Positions 25,952 to 35,690 of a stretch of DNA of 44,218 nt are shown one piece after another (the first letter of the stretch is position 1; each line of letters opens with the position of its first letter). Source of the DNA: Prevotella sp. (GTDB taxonomy: Bacteria; Bacteroidota; Bacteroidia; Bacteroidales; Bacteroidaceae); the NCBI GenBank assembly GCA_020026195.1, contig JAHHQW010000015.1:1-44218 (forward strand). The letters run 5' to 3'. The translations under genes and the position numbers were made by a program. The notes beneath the pieces were generated by a model that was not told the origin of the DNA, did no database searches, and saw only the letters and a list, made by a program, of their open reading frames with translations.

Positions 25952-25967
25952 TACAATAATCATACCA
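25952..25967 (-). promoter_or_regulatory. Sigma-54 promoter of the fused permease gene
   Basis: On the minus strand TGGTA (25967-25963), 6 nt, TTGTA (25956-25952). The -24 box has T for C but keeps GG and the spacing. CTGAATATCAG (25981-25991) lies with TATCAG 19 nt upstream of the -24 box. The predicted start is near 25941, leaving a 57-nt leader. Confidence 0.75.
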
Positions 25968-26012
25968 TAGCACGAACTATCTGAATATCAGTATATTGAA
26001 TATTTTATAAGA

Positions 26013-26070
26013 TGTCCGTATTCGGACAACTGTCCGAATACGGATAGTTACACATGTACGAAAACGTAAC
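26013..26070 (-). promoter_or_regulatory. RR1 activator sites before the fused permease (pair plus a third site)
   Basis: TGTCCG-TATT-CGGACA (26013-26028, perfect palindrome) and TGTCCG-AATA-CGGATA (26031-26046) are 2 nt apart, centred near -80 and -98. A third, weaker site TGTACG-AAAA-CGTAAC follows at 26055-26070. Here the A of TGTACG is C in both strong sites, with a compensating change in the other arm of the first. Confidence 0.75.
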
Positions 26071-26166
26071 AAAATCCGGCATAAAAGATGTTTTACAATC
26101 ATTAATGATGTTACGCTGTTATGATAAAATAACACTTGTAATTACATGAAACAGAATAAATAATAG

Positions 26167-26174
26167 TATATTTG
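26167..26174 (+). promoter_or_regulatory. Probable -7 box of nhaA
   Basis: TATATTTG fits TAnnTTTG, 57 nt before the ATG at 26232. No convincing -33 TTTG at 19-21 nt. Confidence 0.4.
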
Positions 26175-26231
26175 CGTAAATATCTTTTACGAAAGATATT
26201 TTATCGTTATTAAACAATTAAACATAGACTT

Positions 26232-27557
26232 ATGTTATTAAACAAAACATTCAGGCGTATCGTTGATTTTCAGGTAAGCAGTAGCATTCTACTAATGATA
26301 GCCGCTCTTTTAGCAATAATCATAGCAAACTCTCCCTTAAACGAACTGTATCAGTCGTTATGGAATCATAAAATTTCTTTTGAGATAGGAGATTTCAACT
26401 TCTTTAGTCACGCAGGACATACCATTACACTTAAAGATTTTATAAGCGACGCACTGATGGCAGTATTCTTCTTTGTCGTCGGTCTTGAAATAAAGCGTGA
26501 AATAATGGTTGGCGAGCTGTCGAGCATTAAGAAGGCAATGCTTCCGGTTGTTGCCGCATGCGGAGGAATGATTGTTCCGGTGCTGATATTCTTTTTCATG
26601 ACAAATGGAACTGATGCCGAAAAGGGACTTGCTATACCTATGGCAACAGACATTGCCTTTGCACTCGGCGTACTTACACTGTTAGGCAAGCGTGTTCCCT
26701 TGTCCTTAAAGATATTCCTTACAGCCTTTGCCGTGGTCGATGACATTGGCGGAATACTTGTAATAGCCATCTTTTACTCATCACATATTGAGATGATGTA
26801 TCTCGTCTACTCTGCCGTAATCGTTGCAATACTCACAATATCAAACATCTGCGGCATTAAATACAGATGGCTTTACGCATTGGGATGTGCCGCAGTATGG
26901 TATCTGTTTATGCAGAGCGGCGTTCATGCAACCATAGCAGGAGTAATTGTTGCACTCACCGTACCGGCAAGACCAAAAGCAAAAATCGGAATGTATGTAC
27001 AGAGTCTGCACGAGAGCATTAAAGACATTCCCGTATGTAAGACTAACAGAATAGTACTTAACCATCAGCAGATAGAAGCACTGCATAACATCAAGTCTGC
27101 TACAGACGATGCAATATCTCCTTTGCAGTACCTTGAAGAGTTTCTCCATCGTCCGGTAAACTATTTTATAATGCCTTTATTTGCTTTTGCCAATGCCGGC
27201 GTAACGCTGACAAATGCAGACGGCAACATTGAAATAGGTCTGCTTACAGGAGCAGTTGCCTTAGGACTTATAATTGGTAAGTTCGTCGGTATTTATCTGT
27301 TTACATGGCTCGTCATAAAAATAGGATTCACCAATTTAGGCGACGGCATGACATGGAAGAATCTCTCGGGTATATGTATGTTAGGCGGTATAGGATTCAC
27401 AGTCTCACTGTTTATAGCCAACTTATCGTTTGGCAATAACGAAGTAATGCTGAACCAGGCCAAGATGGGTGTACTGTTAGGAACCGTTCTTTCCGGAATA
27501 ATAGGATACATCATTCTTTCCAAGACATTACCCAAAGAGAACGAACAGTTTGCCTAA
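26232..27557 (+). CDS. nhaA: Na+/H+ antiporter NhaA
   Basis: The 441-residue integral membrane protein has NhaA family motifs throughout: NSPLNELY near residue 33, FFFVVGLEIKRE (79-90), GLAIPMATDIAFALGVL (132-148) with D140, and AFAVVDDIGGILVIA (166-179) with the ion-binding pair D170/D171, equivalent to E. coli D133, D163 and D164. It exchanges cytoplasmic Na+ for external protons to control pH and sodium. It has a longer loop after the seventh helix region than E. coli NhaA (388 residues), with a charged stretch near 250-295. It is a single-gene unit, convergent with the second two-component system, and has no link to the efflux genes. Confidence 0.96.
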   Translation: MLLNKTFRRIVDFQVSSSILLMIAALLAIIIANSPLNELYQSLWNHKISFEIGDFNFFSHAGHTITLKDFISDALMAVFFFVVGLEIKREIMVGELSSIKKAMLPVVAACGGMIVPVLIFFFMTNGTDAEKGLAIPMATDIAFALGVLTLLGKRVPLSLKIFLTAFAVVDDIGGILVIAIFYSSHIEMMYLVYSAVIVAILTISNICGIKYRWLYALGCAAVWYLFMQSGVHATIAGVIVALTVPARPKAKIGMYVQSLHESIKDIPVCKTNRIVLNHQQIEALHNIKSATDDAISPLQYLEEFLHRPVNYFIMPLFAFANAGVTLTNADGNIEIGLLTGAVALGLIIGKFVGIYLFTWLVIKIGFTNLGDGMTWKNLSGICMLGGIGFTVSLFIANLSFGNNEVMLNQAKMGVLLGTVLSGIIGYIILSKTLPKENEQFA

Positions 27558-27572
27558 TTCTAAATATCGCAG

Positions 27573-27613
27573 TACATTCAGCATCGGGTTAGTTGAACCT
27601 AATGCTGAATGTA
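27573..27613. terminator. Hairpin between convergent nhaA and HK2 genes
   Basis: A 12-bp perfect stem (27573-27584 with 27602-27613) plus an inner 4-bp stem (27587-27590 with 27596-27599). It contains the HK2 stop codon. T-runs are short (TCTTTT on the plus side), so bidirectional termination is likely but not certain. Confidence 0.5.
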
Positions 27614-28812
27614 GTAATCTTTTCATCACTTCTATCCAATGATATAGAACCATTATGAAGGCGCATTATCTGCCGTGACAGACTCAGACCTATGCCGGAG
27701 CCATTCTGTTTTGTAGTATAGAAAGGCACGAAGATTTCATCACACGATGACGAACTAATGGGACGGCCGTTATTAGATACAGATACTATAACCTGTTCGT
27801 TTACATTTATCACAGATTCGACTGCAATGCGTGTGGCTCCTGCCTGAACAGCATTCTTTACAAGATTAATTATAACCTGTGATATCTGTGTAAAGTCGGC
27901 ATAGAGAAGAACATCGTCTGATTTCTCCTTATAAGTAAAGTTTACCGATGCTTCTTTCAGCTGATTATCTGTTAGCTGACGAACATGATCTATCAGTTCG
28001 CGTACATAAAAAGGTTTCTTTACAGGCGCGGCTACACGTGTAAGATTTCGGTAGTTATTGACAAACTTAATAAGAGCCTGCGATGAAGACGATATGGTAT
28101 CAAGTCCGTTCTTCAAATCTTCCTTATTGATATTTCCTTCTTTAATATCTTTCGACAGCGTATCGCTTAAAGAAGCTATAGGCGTTATGGTATTCATGAT
28201 TTCATGATTAAGCACACGTACAAGTTTAATCCATGAAAGTTCTTCAGAATGCTCCACATCAGTAAAAGAAATGATTCTTACGTCCCTGCCGTTAAAAGAA
28301 GATTCTGCCGAAGTAAGCGAAACGGTTATTCGGTTACGTTCATTATAATAACTCACACGCATCTCACGATTACCGCCGACATCTTCAAAAGCCTTACGAA
28401 GTTCGTTTGAAACGACATCAAGCTGACGGATGTTTACGAGCGATGGAACACCTAAGAGATTACTTGCAGCAGAATTACAATATAACACCTTTCCTTCATT
28501 CAGTCTGTCTGTATCAACGACAACGATACCTGTACTTATGTTATCCAGCATATTGCCATAATATCTGTTCTGTTCGTTAATCTTTTTCATTTCAGCATCA
28601 AAGATTAAACGCAGTCTGTTCAGTGTATGATTTAAATGAAATACAGAGAATCGTTTCTCGCTATATTTAAATCCGGTCTCACCATCTTCAAGGGCATCGA
28701 GCATGAACGATATTTTACGCTTCAAGCTTAGTTTCGTCAGAACAACGGCAACAGTAACCGACACGGCAGCCACTGCAATAACAATTAATATGATACAGAA
28801 CGTATTAGTCAT
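27589..28812 (-). CDS. Sensor histidine kinase of the second sigma-54 system (HK2)
   Basis: The 407-residue kinase has a single N-terminal transmembrane helix (about 5-26), a PAS-like segment (about 85-190) and a complete kinase core: H-box NHEIMNT with H203, N-box N316/N320, a G1-like SNNGRP, and GSGIGLSL. The usual Asp of G1 is Asn in VSNNGRP, as in several NtrY-like kinases. Nothing lies outside the membrane. Its start overlaps the regulator stop by 1 nt (TAATG), so the two are translationally coupled. It is the last gene of the second efflux operon. Confidence 0.9.
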   Translation of the reverse strand: MTNTFCIILIVIAVAAVSVTVAVVLTKLSLKRKISFMLDALEDGETGFKYSEKRFSVFHLNHTLNRLRLIFDAEMKKINEQNRYYGNMLDNISTGIVVVDTDRLNEGKVLYCNSAASNLLGVPSLVNIRQLDVVSNELRKAFEDVGGNREMRVSYYNERNRITVSLTSAESSFNGRDVRIISFTDVEHSEELSWIKLVRVLNHEIMNTITPIASLSDTLSKDIKEGNINKEDLKNGLDTISSSSQALIKFVNNYRNLTRVAAPVKKPFYVRELIDHVRQLTDNQLKEASVNFTYKEKSDDVLLYADFTQISQVIINLVKNAVQAGATRIAVESVINVNEQVIVSVSNNGRPISSSSCDEIFVPFYTTKQNGSGIGLSLSRQIMRLHNGSISLDRSDEKITTFSIRFN

Positions 28813-30152
28813 TATATATCGTATTTCTTCAACTTTGCATATAACGTAGGTCTGCTGATACCTAATGATTTAGCGACCATTGTTAAATTACCGCTATAAT
28901 GTTCCATTGCAGCAATTATAGCCTTACGTTCCAAATCTTCAAGAGATTCTTCGGCTGATATTTCTTTATCAGTTTCAGACGGACATGATGGTAACAGATC
29001 AAAATCCTTATCAGTAAGTTCGCTGCCTGATGATAAGATTACAGCCTTTTCTATACAGTTCTGCAGTTCGCGGATATTACCGTTCCAGCAGTGTGCAAGC
29101 AATACCGTCTCCCCCTGTCTGCTTATGTCCTTTACATTACGATGATACTTTTCGGCATAACGTTTTATAAACATTTCTGACAAAGGAATTATCTCTTCCT
29201 TACGTTCACGCAGAGCAGGAAGATTAAGACGGATGGTATTAATACGATAATAAAGGTCTTCGCGGAATGTGCCATCGTGTACCATCTGCTGAATGTCTTT
29301 GTTCGTAGCACATATCAGTCGTATATTGACAGGAATCTCACGAGTGTCACCTACTCTTACGATCGTTCTGTTCTGAAGCACACGCAGCAGTTTTGCCTGT
29401 GCCTCTAAAGGAATGTTTCCTATTTCGTCTAAAAACAAAGTTCCTCCGTCAGCAGCCTCTATCTTACCTACATGATCAGTCACGGCACCGGTAAATGCAC
29501 CTTTGACATGACCGAACAGCTCGCTCTCAAACAGTTCGGCTGTAACTGCACCAAGGTCAACCGACACCATAGGTTTTCTGTTACGTTCAGATAAACGATG
29601 TATCTCGCATGCAAGGACATCCTTACCCGTACCGTTCTCGCCAGTAATTAGGACATTAGCATCTGTAGGAGCTATCCTGAAAGTGATGTCATGTATATGC
29701 TTCATTGCCGCACCATCACCCCAGAACATCACTCTGTCAGTAGTTTTCGCTGCATGTGCCGTAACCTTACGAGCCTTATCGCATGCAGAAGACAGCGTCT
29801 CAATAAGTTTATCGTTATCGTAAGGCTTAACCACGAAGTCGAAAGCTCCACGTTTCATTCCTTCCACTGCAAGCTGAATGTCAGCATAAGCAGTAAACAA
29901 CACTACCTCGACAGATTTATTAAGTCGTTTGATCTCCGACAGCCAGAAAAGTCCTTCGTTACCAGTATTAATGTCTGTATCGAAGTTCATGTCAAGCAGC
30001 ACCGCATCAGGCATAAAGTCACGCAGTCGTGCAGGCAGAACCTTAGGCGATGCGAGAAACTCTGTCTCGGCAAAATGCCTTGATAAAAGAATCTTCAGCG
30101 CCGCCCTCACACCGGCATTATCATCTACAACCAATATCTTTCCTTTGTTCAT
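28812..30152 (-). CDS. Sigma-54-dependent response regulator, NtrC family (RR2)
   Basis: The start at 30152 (MNKGKILVVDDN) is chosen because receiver domains begin a few residues before the first strand; the frame is open ten codons further up. The 446 residues contain a receiver (D10/D11, phospho-acceptor D54), an AAA+ domain with GENGTGKD, GAFTGA and LFLDEIGNI, and a Fis-type helix-turn-helix (AMEHYSGNLTMVAKSLGIS, then RPTLYAKLKKYDI). The recognition helix differs from RR1, in keeping with different upstream sites at 38400-38438. It lies downstream of the second ABC genes behind a 142-nt gap with a hairpin, then is coupled to HK2. It probably activates the promoter at 38329-38344 and so its own operon. 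Confidence 0.95.
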   Translation of the reverse strand: MNKGKILVVDDNAGVRAALKILLSRHFAETEFLASPKVLPARLRDFMPDAVLLDMNFDTDINTGNEGLFWLSEIKRLNKSVEVVLFTAYADIQLAVEGMKRGAFDFVVKPYDNDKLIETLSSACDKARKVTAHAAKTTDRVMFWGDGAAMKHIHDITFRIAPTDANVLITGENGTGKDVLACEIHRLSERNRKPMVSVDLGAVTAELFESELFGHVKGAFTGAVTDHVGKIEAADGGTLFLDEIGNIPLEAQAKLLRVLQNRTIVRVGDTREIPVNIRLICATNKDIQQMVHDGTFREDLYYRINTIRLNLPALRERKEEIIPLSEMFIKRYAEKYHRNVKDISRQGETVLLAHCWNGNIRELQNCIEKAVILSSGSELTDKDFDLLPSCPSETDKEISAEESLEDLERKAIIAAMEHYSGNLTMVAKSLGISRPTLYAKLKKYDI

Positions 30153-30204
30153 ATATCCGTCTATATTCCGTTCGACATACAAAAATACATAAAATATCCT
30201 AAAG

Positions 30205-30244
30205 ACGTGGCGGCAGGATAATCATATTATTCTGTCTTCCACGT
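30205..30244 (-). terminator. Hairpin between permease and RR2 genes (partial terminator or processing site)
   Basis: ACGTGG/CCACGT arms (30205-30210, 30239-30244) enclose a second stem with G-U pairs (about 30212-30222 with 30227-30237). The following T-run is short (CTTT on the minus strand). It may reduce read-through so that regulator and kinase are made at lower level than the pump; that is inference. No promoter of either type is clear in this gap. Confidence 0.4.
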
Positions 30245-30294
30245 TTTTCAGACACTGTCTTCTGCAATATATCAAAAAACATACCTTGCTATTC

Positions 30295-32625
30295 TTACTC
30301 TTTCTTGAGCGAATCCACAGGCTTTGTATTGATAAGCCGCATCAGCTGCCACGTTATCGAAAGTACTGCTACCACTATCGTTATCAGTGCTGCTGCAAAA
30401 TAGCTCCACGCATCATTGTCAATACGGTAACTGTACCCCGAAAGCCATCTGTCAGCAATATACCAGGCTGTCGGAATACCTATGATTATGGCGGCAGCCA
30501 CCAGTTTTAAGAACTTAGATGAAGTTCCGACGAACAGCTGCATTTTTCCACATCCCATAATCTTACGGATAGCCGTCTCCTTAGTATGCTGACGTACATA
30601 ATATGTGCTCATGGCTATCATGGCAAGAGATGTAAGCATCATTATTATGAAACAGAAGGCAGTAAGAAGTATTAAGTTTCTTGTTTCTTTTCCATACAGA
30701 CTTTCATTCTGTTCGTTAAAAGTACGGATTATACGTTCTGCGCCTGCTGCCAGTTCGTGTTTTTCATAGAATTTTCTTATCTGTGCAAGAGCATCGTTTT
30801 CATCGCCCTTAACCTTAACTATCATGTTTCGTAAATACGAGAAGTAACGGCCTCCTTCATTTTCAATGACATAATATACCAACGGATTAACATCTGCATC
30901 AGGGTCATTCACACTACCCTTCTTAAAGTCCCTGATTACACCGCACACGTCAAATTCCCTCATTGACGAGTCACTGTCAAACTTAAGATATTTGCTTGCG
31001 GTTTCGGTAAGCCACATGTCATTGGTTACAGGTTCCTTTAACTTCAATATGGATTTCAGCCCTAATATATCAAATGCTTCGTCATCACCATAAAATATTT
31101 CAACTTTATAATCTTCGCCATCCTTATTAAAAGAACCGACAGCACCGCCGCTGCTCATAGGGACAACCTGTAAGAATCCTATCTTCTCGACACACGCAAG
31201 CTGTTTTAACTCGTCTACATAAAGATCAGAATAGTCAGGACACTTAACACTTATGATATTATTCTTTTCATAACCCATGGGCTTGTTTACCATGTGCTTT
31301 ACCTGCATCTGCATTATGAAAGCCATGGTTACTGTTATAAATGCCATCAGCCCCTGTATCGTAATGAGTATTCTCCCAAGCGTCATCTTGCTCGTTCTGC
31401 CGAACACGCCCCGTACTATGTCTATTGGTTTGTAACGTGATACCAGAAGCGCAGGAATTATTCCGGAGAACAATGCCAGCACAATGATTACGACAACGAC
31501 AAATACCAGCTCCAGCTGCCATACACCGTCGGCAAACGGCGATATATCCTTACCTACGAGCTGACTGAGATACGGTGAGAGCCACGACACAATCATTATG
31601 GCTATTGCCGATGACAGCAACGTAAGCAGTAATGCTTCGCACAGATAACGTAAGATAATACCTACGTTACTCGAACCCAAGAGCCGGCGTGTTGCCATCT
31701 CCTTTGCCCTAAAGCCCGACTGTGCTACCGTCAGCGAGATATAGTTCATTATAGAGAACAGCAGCAGTAACATTCCTACAGCAGTGAATACGTTTACGAA
31801 GTCAGGGTCGATAATGTTATAGAAAGGATCCCAGACTAATATCTTGTTAAGACTCGGAATATCATTAAACTTAGCTATACGGAAGTCTTTAGATATTCCG
31901 TTGCTGAACATATATTCATCTTTTCTGAGCTGACTTACAATCTTAGTCTCAAGACTCTCTACGTCGGCATTATCTGTCAGCTTTAAGAATGTAGTTACCG
32001 TTGAATTTCCCTTATGGATAAGACCGGGACGGAGCTGTCTGATACATTCAAAGTTATAGATTATCTCCGGCTGCGGCAGTATAGTGTTCTTGCAGTCTTC
32101 AAATACACCCGACACCGAGACATTCAACTTATTGCCGTCAATATCAAGAGTAACAGACTTTCCTATCGGAGAATCTTCGTGGAAATATTTTCTTGCACAA
32201 GACTGCGACATTACTATCGAATGTCCTGACAGCACCTTATCCTTATCGCCATCAATGAGTTCTGCGGGAAAGAACTGAAAATATGTATCATCTGCAACAA
32301 GTGCATTCTGCTGTACTGAATCACCATTGACAATCATCTTCATGTCAACGCCATTCAATGACTTAGTATACATTATGCGGCACATGTCGGTTATCTCAGG
32401 ATACTTATCAGAAATAACATCCTTTACCGAATAAGTCATACAGAAGTAGCCATCGCTCTCTGCTACATATATATTTCCTTCTTCCTTTATTGTCCGGTCG
32501 GTCTGATAATCATCAATTACAAAATTACCGATGAAGATTACACAGGCAATGGCTATAGCCATGCCCACGACCTCTATTAAGGTATATAACTTGTTATGAC
32601 TTATAAATTTTATAAAGCTTTTCAT
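30295..32625 (-). CDS. Full-length FtsX/MacB-like ABC permease (second system, P2)
   Basis: The 776-residue permease has eight predicted helices in two 4-helix units: one near 18-40, three between about 285 and 405, one near 428-447, and three near the C-terminus (about 655-680, 705-730, 745-765). Coupling-type motifs are EMATRRLLGSS and ETAIRKIMGCG. Two periplasmic MacB-like core domains lie between the helices. It resembles the 33339-35684 product along its whole length. It ends the pump part of the second operon, 5 nt after the ATPase gene. Substrate unknown. Confidence 0.9.
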   Translation of the reverse strand: MKSFIKFISHNKLYTLIEVVGMAIAIACVIFIGNFVIDDYQTDRTIKEEGNIYVAESDGYFCMTYSVKDVISDKYPEITDMCRIMYTKSLNGVDMKMIVNGDSVQQNALVADDTYFQFFPAELIDGDKDKVLSGHSIVMSQSCARKYFHEDSPIGKSVTLDIDGNKLNVSVSGVFEDCKNTILPQPEIIYNFECIRQLRPGLIHKGNSTVTTFLKLTDNADVESLETKIVSQLRKDEYMFSNGISKDFRIAKFNDIPSLNKILVWDPFYNIIDPDFVNVFTAVGMLLLLFSIMNYISLTVAQSGFRAKEMATRRLLGSSNVGIILRYLCEALLLTLLSSAIAIMIVSWLSPYLSQLVGKDISPFADGVWQLELVFVVVVIIVLALFSGIIPALLVSRYKPIDIVRGVFGRTSKMTLGRILITIQGLMAFITVTMAFIMQMQVKHMVNKPMGYEKNNIISVKCPDYSDLYVDELKQLACVEKIGFLQVVPMSSGGAVGSFNKDGEDYKVEIFYGDDEAFDILGLKSILKLKEPVTNDMWLTETASKYLKFDSDSSMREFDVCGVIRDFKKGSVNDPDADVNPLVYYVIENEGGRYFSYLRNMIVKVKGDENDALAQIRKFYEKHELAAGAERIIRTFNEQNESLYGKETRNLILLTAFCFIIMMLTSLAMIAMSTYYVRQHTKETAIRKIMGCGKMQLFVGTSSKFLKLVAAAIIIGIPTAWYIADRWLSGYSYRIDNDAWSYFAAALITIVVAVLSITWQLMRLINTKPVDSLKKE

Positions 32626-32630
32626 AATAG

Positions 32631-33311
32631 CTAAAGTTCATTCTTGACGTCATTAACGATGTGACCGTCAAATAGATTTATTATACGACTTGCAACCGAG
32701 GCATCACGCTGCGAGTGCGTTACCATAACTATTGTCGTGCCTTCGCGATTAAGTTCAGACAGAAGGTCCATGACTTCTTTGCCATTCTTAGAGTCCAGAT
32801 TACCTGTAGGCTCATCGGCAAGTATAAGTTTAGGACTTGCAATTACCGCACGTGCTATGGCCACACGCTGCTGCTGACCACCCGACAACTGCTGCGGATA
32901 ATGCTTTGCACGATGCCACATGTTCATGCGCTTGAGGATTTCGGTTACACGCTGCTTGCGTTCTGTACTGCCGACGCCTAAGTACTTTAACGGCAGTTCT
33001 ACGTTATCGAACACGTCAAGATCGTCAATAAGATTAAACGACTGGAACACGAAACCTATGTTACCCTTACGATATTTAGTACGACTGTTCTCATTAAGTT
33101 TAGCCATCTCGTTGCCAAGTAACGAATAACTTCCCGAAGTAGGATTATCAAGGAGTCCTAAGATGTTAAGCAGCGTAGACTTACCACATCCCGAAGGACC
33201 CATGACTGCCACAAACTCACCCTCGTTTACCTCGAACGATACTTTATCCAATGCTATTGTCTCTACTTCCTCAGTGCTGAATGTCTTGCACAAATCTGTT
33301 ACTTTTATCAT
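32631..33311 (-). CDS. ABC transporter ATPase, LolD/MacB-type (second system)
   Basis: The 226-residue ATPase has Walker A GPSGCGKST (38-46), the signature LSGGQ (142-146, followed by QQRVAIARA), Walker B ILADEPTGNLD (163-173) and MVTHSQRD with the switch His. It is closely similar to the first-system ATPase (shared FVFQSF segment, same lengths between motifs). It lies between the two full-length permease genes, 27 nt after one and 5 nt before the other, and energises both or a heterodimer of them. Confidence 0.95.
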   Translation of the reverse strand: MIKVTDLCKTFSTEEVETIALDKVSFEVNEGEFVAVMGPSGCGKSTLLNILGLLDNPTSGSYSLLGNEMAKLNENSRTKYRKGNIGFVFQSFNLIDDLDVFDNVELPLKYLGVGSTERKQRVTEILKRMNMWHRAKHYPQQLSGGQQQRVAIARAVIASPKLILADEPTGNLDSKNGKEVMDLLSELNREGTTIVMVTHSQRDASVASRIINLFDGHIVNDVKNEL

Positions 33312-33338
33312 ATCTTTTATATTTTAATTCATTATTGA

Positions 33339-35684
33339 TTATTCTTTATTCAATGCATCCTTAGGATTAACCTTTGCCGCACTCCATATCTGCCAGAACG
33401 TAGTTATTATGGCAATGAAGATTATCAGAACTACGGTTACGACGTATATCCACCAGTAACCTGAAACCTTTACTATAAACTGTTCAAGATACTTATCGCC
33501 CACCCACACAGCAAATGGTATTCCGATGATGCATGCAGCTGCCACATACTTTATATATGATGCAACGCCATTGACAGATTCCCTTAACACAGTACTGCCA
33601 TATACCTTACGCAGTGCCATGTCGCGGGCACGGCTGCGGGCATCGTAAATACTCATTGCAAGCATTCCGAGCATTGAAATTAACACTGCAAGTATCATGA
33701 ACATCTGTATCAGACGCATTCCGTTTTCTCTTGTCTCCAGAGCCTTACGACGCAAGTCTGTTAAGAAATCACAGTATAGGGGTTCTACATCACAGCCCAC
33801 TGCCTTAATTATATAATCACGTCCTACATTCTCTATCTGTCTGCGTGCCTCTTCTTTATCACCGACAGTTTCTATAACAAGATTACATAACGGCATTTCA
33901 GATAAATCCTGTACAGCTACTATCATATTTGCTTCTGCACCAGAGTTCTGCATATTTGTAGGAATATCCTTTATGACACCTGCCGTATGATCAAAGCCTG
34001 ACGACTTCTTTGACAATGTTGTTGAAATATCATGATTATAATTATCAAATCCCGTGGCTGCAAAGGCAGTCTTACCAAACCATACACTGTTCATCAGAGG
34101 TGTGTTATAATCTTTTATCTTATCGAAACCGAACATTGAGAACACCGTGCTGTCCATAGTATATACAGAATAAGATATTTCTTCGCCTGTAGTTGTTTCA
34201 GAAACCTGAGTATAAGTATTGCAGCAAGGAATGCTTACTGCCCTTCCCACACGTTTTACGCATGGCAGCTCGCGCAGCTTATCATCCAGACTGTAAGGAG
34301 GATTTTTTATGTATCGTGAATACATCAGTGAGAACTTATTGTCAATATTACAGTTCATGTCGCGGTCCAGAGACTTATCAAACTGCATCTGCATAAGTAT
34401 CGACATTGATATTAAGAACACTGCAATGGCAGTCTGCACTATGATGAAAAGTTTGCTCCATACACGCTTGCTGTCCTTGCGGAATGTACCTTTTACTATG
34501 TCTATAGGTTTGTAACGCGATGCCAGAACCGCTGGGAGGAGTGCACTTATAAATGCAATGACGAGCGTAACAAGCACATAGCACACAATGTACAATGGCT
34601 TAAACGATATATCTACTTTTATGACGTTCGATACAAGACTGTCAAGATACGGAGCAATCCATACAGCAATGACAGCTGCCAATATCATTGCAGTCGTTAC
34701 GATTATCGACGACTCTGTAAAGTAACGTAACATGATGTCCCTGCCCGAAGAGCCTAACAGCCTGCGTACAGCCATCTCCTTAGCCCTGCTGCCAACAAGC
34801 GCCGTATTGAGATTGATGAAGTTTACTATTGCAGATATAAGCAGCAAAAGAGCTACGCATATCAGAACTATCATGTCGTCATACGAACTGTGATTGAATG
34901 CCCATGACGGATGTCCGAAATATATCTTATCCCATCGTGTGAGTTCTAACTTCTTATAAAAATAAGAGCCATACATGTCAGGATATACTTCCCTGCATAT
35001 TTTCTCCAGCTTATTATAAAGAACTTTCATGTCAGTTCCTTCGCGAACCTTAATGATAGGAATGCAGCAGCCAATCATATCAAACTCCGGGGCATACATT
35101 CGTGGAGAATAATTACTCTCTGCACCACATATTACGTCAGGATTAGGGAACAGCGAATTATCTAAATCCTTAATGACACCGGCTATAACAGTCTTTGTCT
35201 TAGTAGTGACGCGCTTAAAATTTCCATCGGGAAATAGTCTGCGTGCAAAACTCTCGGTAAGAATTACCGCATCGTGCTCATTTAGAACTTCAGGACTGCC
35301 CATGAGGAATTCTATGTCTGGAAACATCTTAAAGAACGTACTGTCTACAGCAATCTCCGAATCGTATATTGTCTTGTTTCCATTACATTCCATTATGCCG
35401 CCGCTACCTTTCGAAATCATCGAAGGATAATACTCGGCAACCTGCTCTACCTCTGGTATTCTGTCGCGTATAAGGGCAGGAAAGCCCCATGTCATTCCAT
35501 AATTGTCTGACATTCCTAAAACATACATTCTTTCACGTTCGGGATGTTTATTTACAATCCCAAGCTGCTGAACTGTATAGCAGCCTATATATATAACGAA
35601 GGCCAGGGAGAATGTAAGTCCTAACACTTCTATCATTGTGTACAGTTTTTTCTGCCACAAGAACTTTGTAAAACTCTTCATCAT
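33339..35684 (-). CDS. Full-length FtsX/MacB-like ABC permease (second system, P1)
   Basis: The 781-residue permease has the same two-unit layout as the other one: helix near 18-38, three helices at about 285-310, 335-360 and 380-405, a central helix near 430-450, and three at about 665-685, 715-735 and 750-772. EMAVRRLLGSS and DMALRKVYGST are the coupling-type motifs. Two Met codons open the gene; the second is an equally possible start. It follows the HlyD gene after 6 nt and precedes the ATPase gene by 27 nt. Together with the adaptor and TolC of the same operon it would form a complete MacAB-TolC-like exporter. Confidence 0.9.
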   Translation of the reverse strand: MMKSFTKFLWQKKLYTMIEVLGLTFSLAFVIYIGCYTVQQLGIVNKHPERERMYVLGMSDNYGMTWGFPALIRDRIPEVEQVAEYYPSMISKGSGGIMECNGNKTIYDSEIAVDSTFFKMFPDIEFLMGSPEVLNEHDAVILTESFARRLFPDGNFKRVTTKTKTVIAGVIKDLDNSLFPNPDVICGAESNYSPRMYAPEFDMIGCCIPIIKVREGTDMKVLYNKLEKICREVYPDMYGSYFYKKLELTRWDKIYFGHPSWAFNHSSYDDMIVLICVALLLLISAIVNFINLNTALVGSRAKEMAVRRLLGSSGRDIMLRYFTESSIIVTTAMILAAVIAVWIAPYLDSLVSNVIKVDISFKPLYIVCYVLVTLVIAFISALLPAVLASRYKPIDIVKGTFRKDSKRVWSKLFIIVQTAIAVFLISMSILMQMQFDKSLDRDMNCNIDNKFSLMYSRYIKNPPYSLDDKLRELPCVKRVGRAVSIPCCNTYTQVSETTTGEEISYSVYTMDSTVFSMFGFDKIKDYNTPLMNSVWFGKTAFAATGFDNYNHDISTTLSKKSSGFDHTAGVIKDIPTNMQNSGAEANMIVAVQDLSEMPLCNLVIETVGDKEEARRQIENVGRDYIIKAVGCDVEPLYCDFLTDLRRKALETRENGMRLIQMFMILAVLISMLGMLAMSIYDARSRARDMALRKVYGSTVLRESVNGVASYIKYVAAACIIGIPFAVWVGDKYLEQFIVKVSGYWWIYVVTVVLIIFIAIITTFWQIWSAAKVNPKDALNKE

Positions 35685-35690
35685 TTTATT

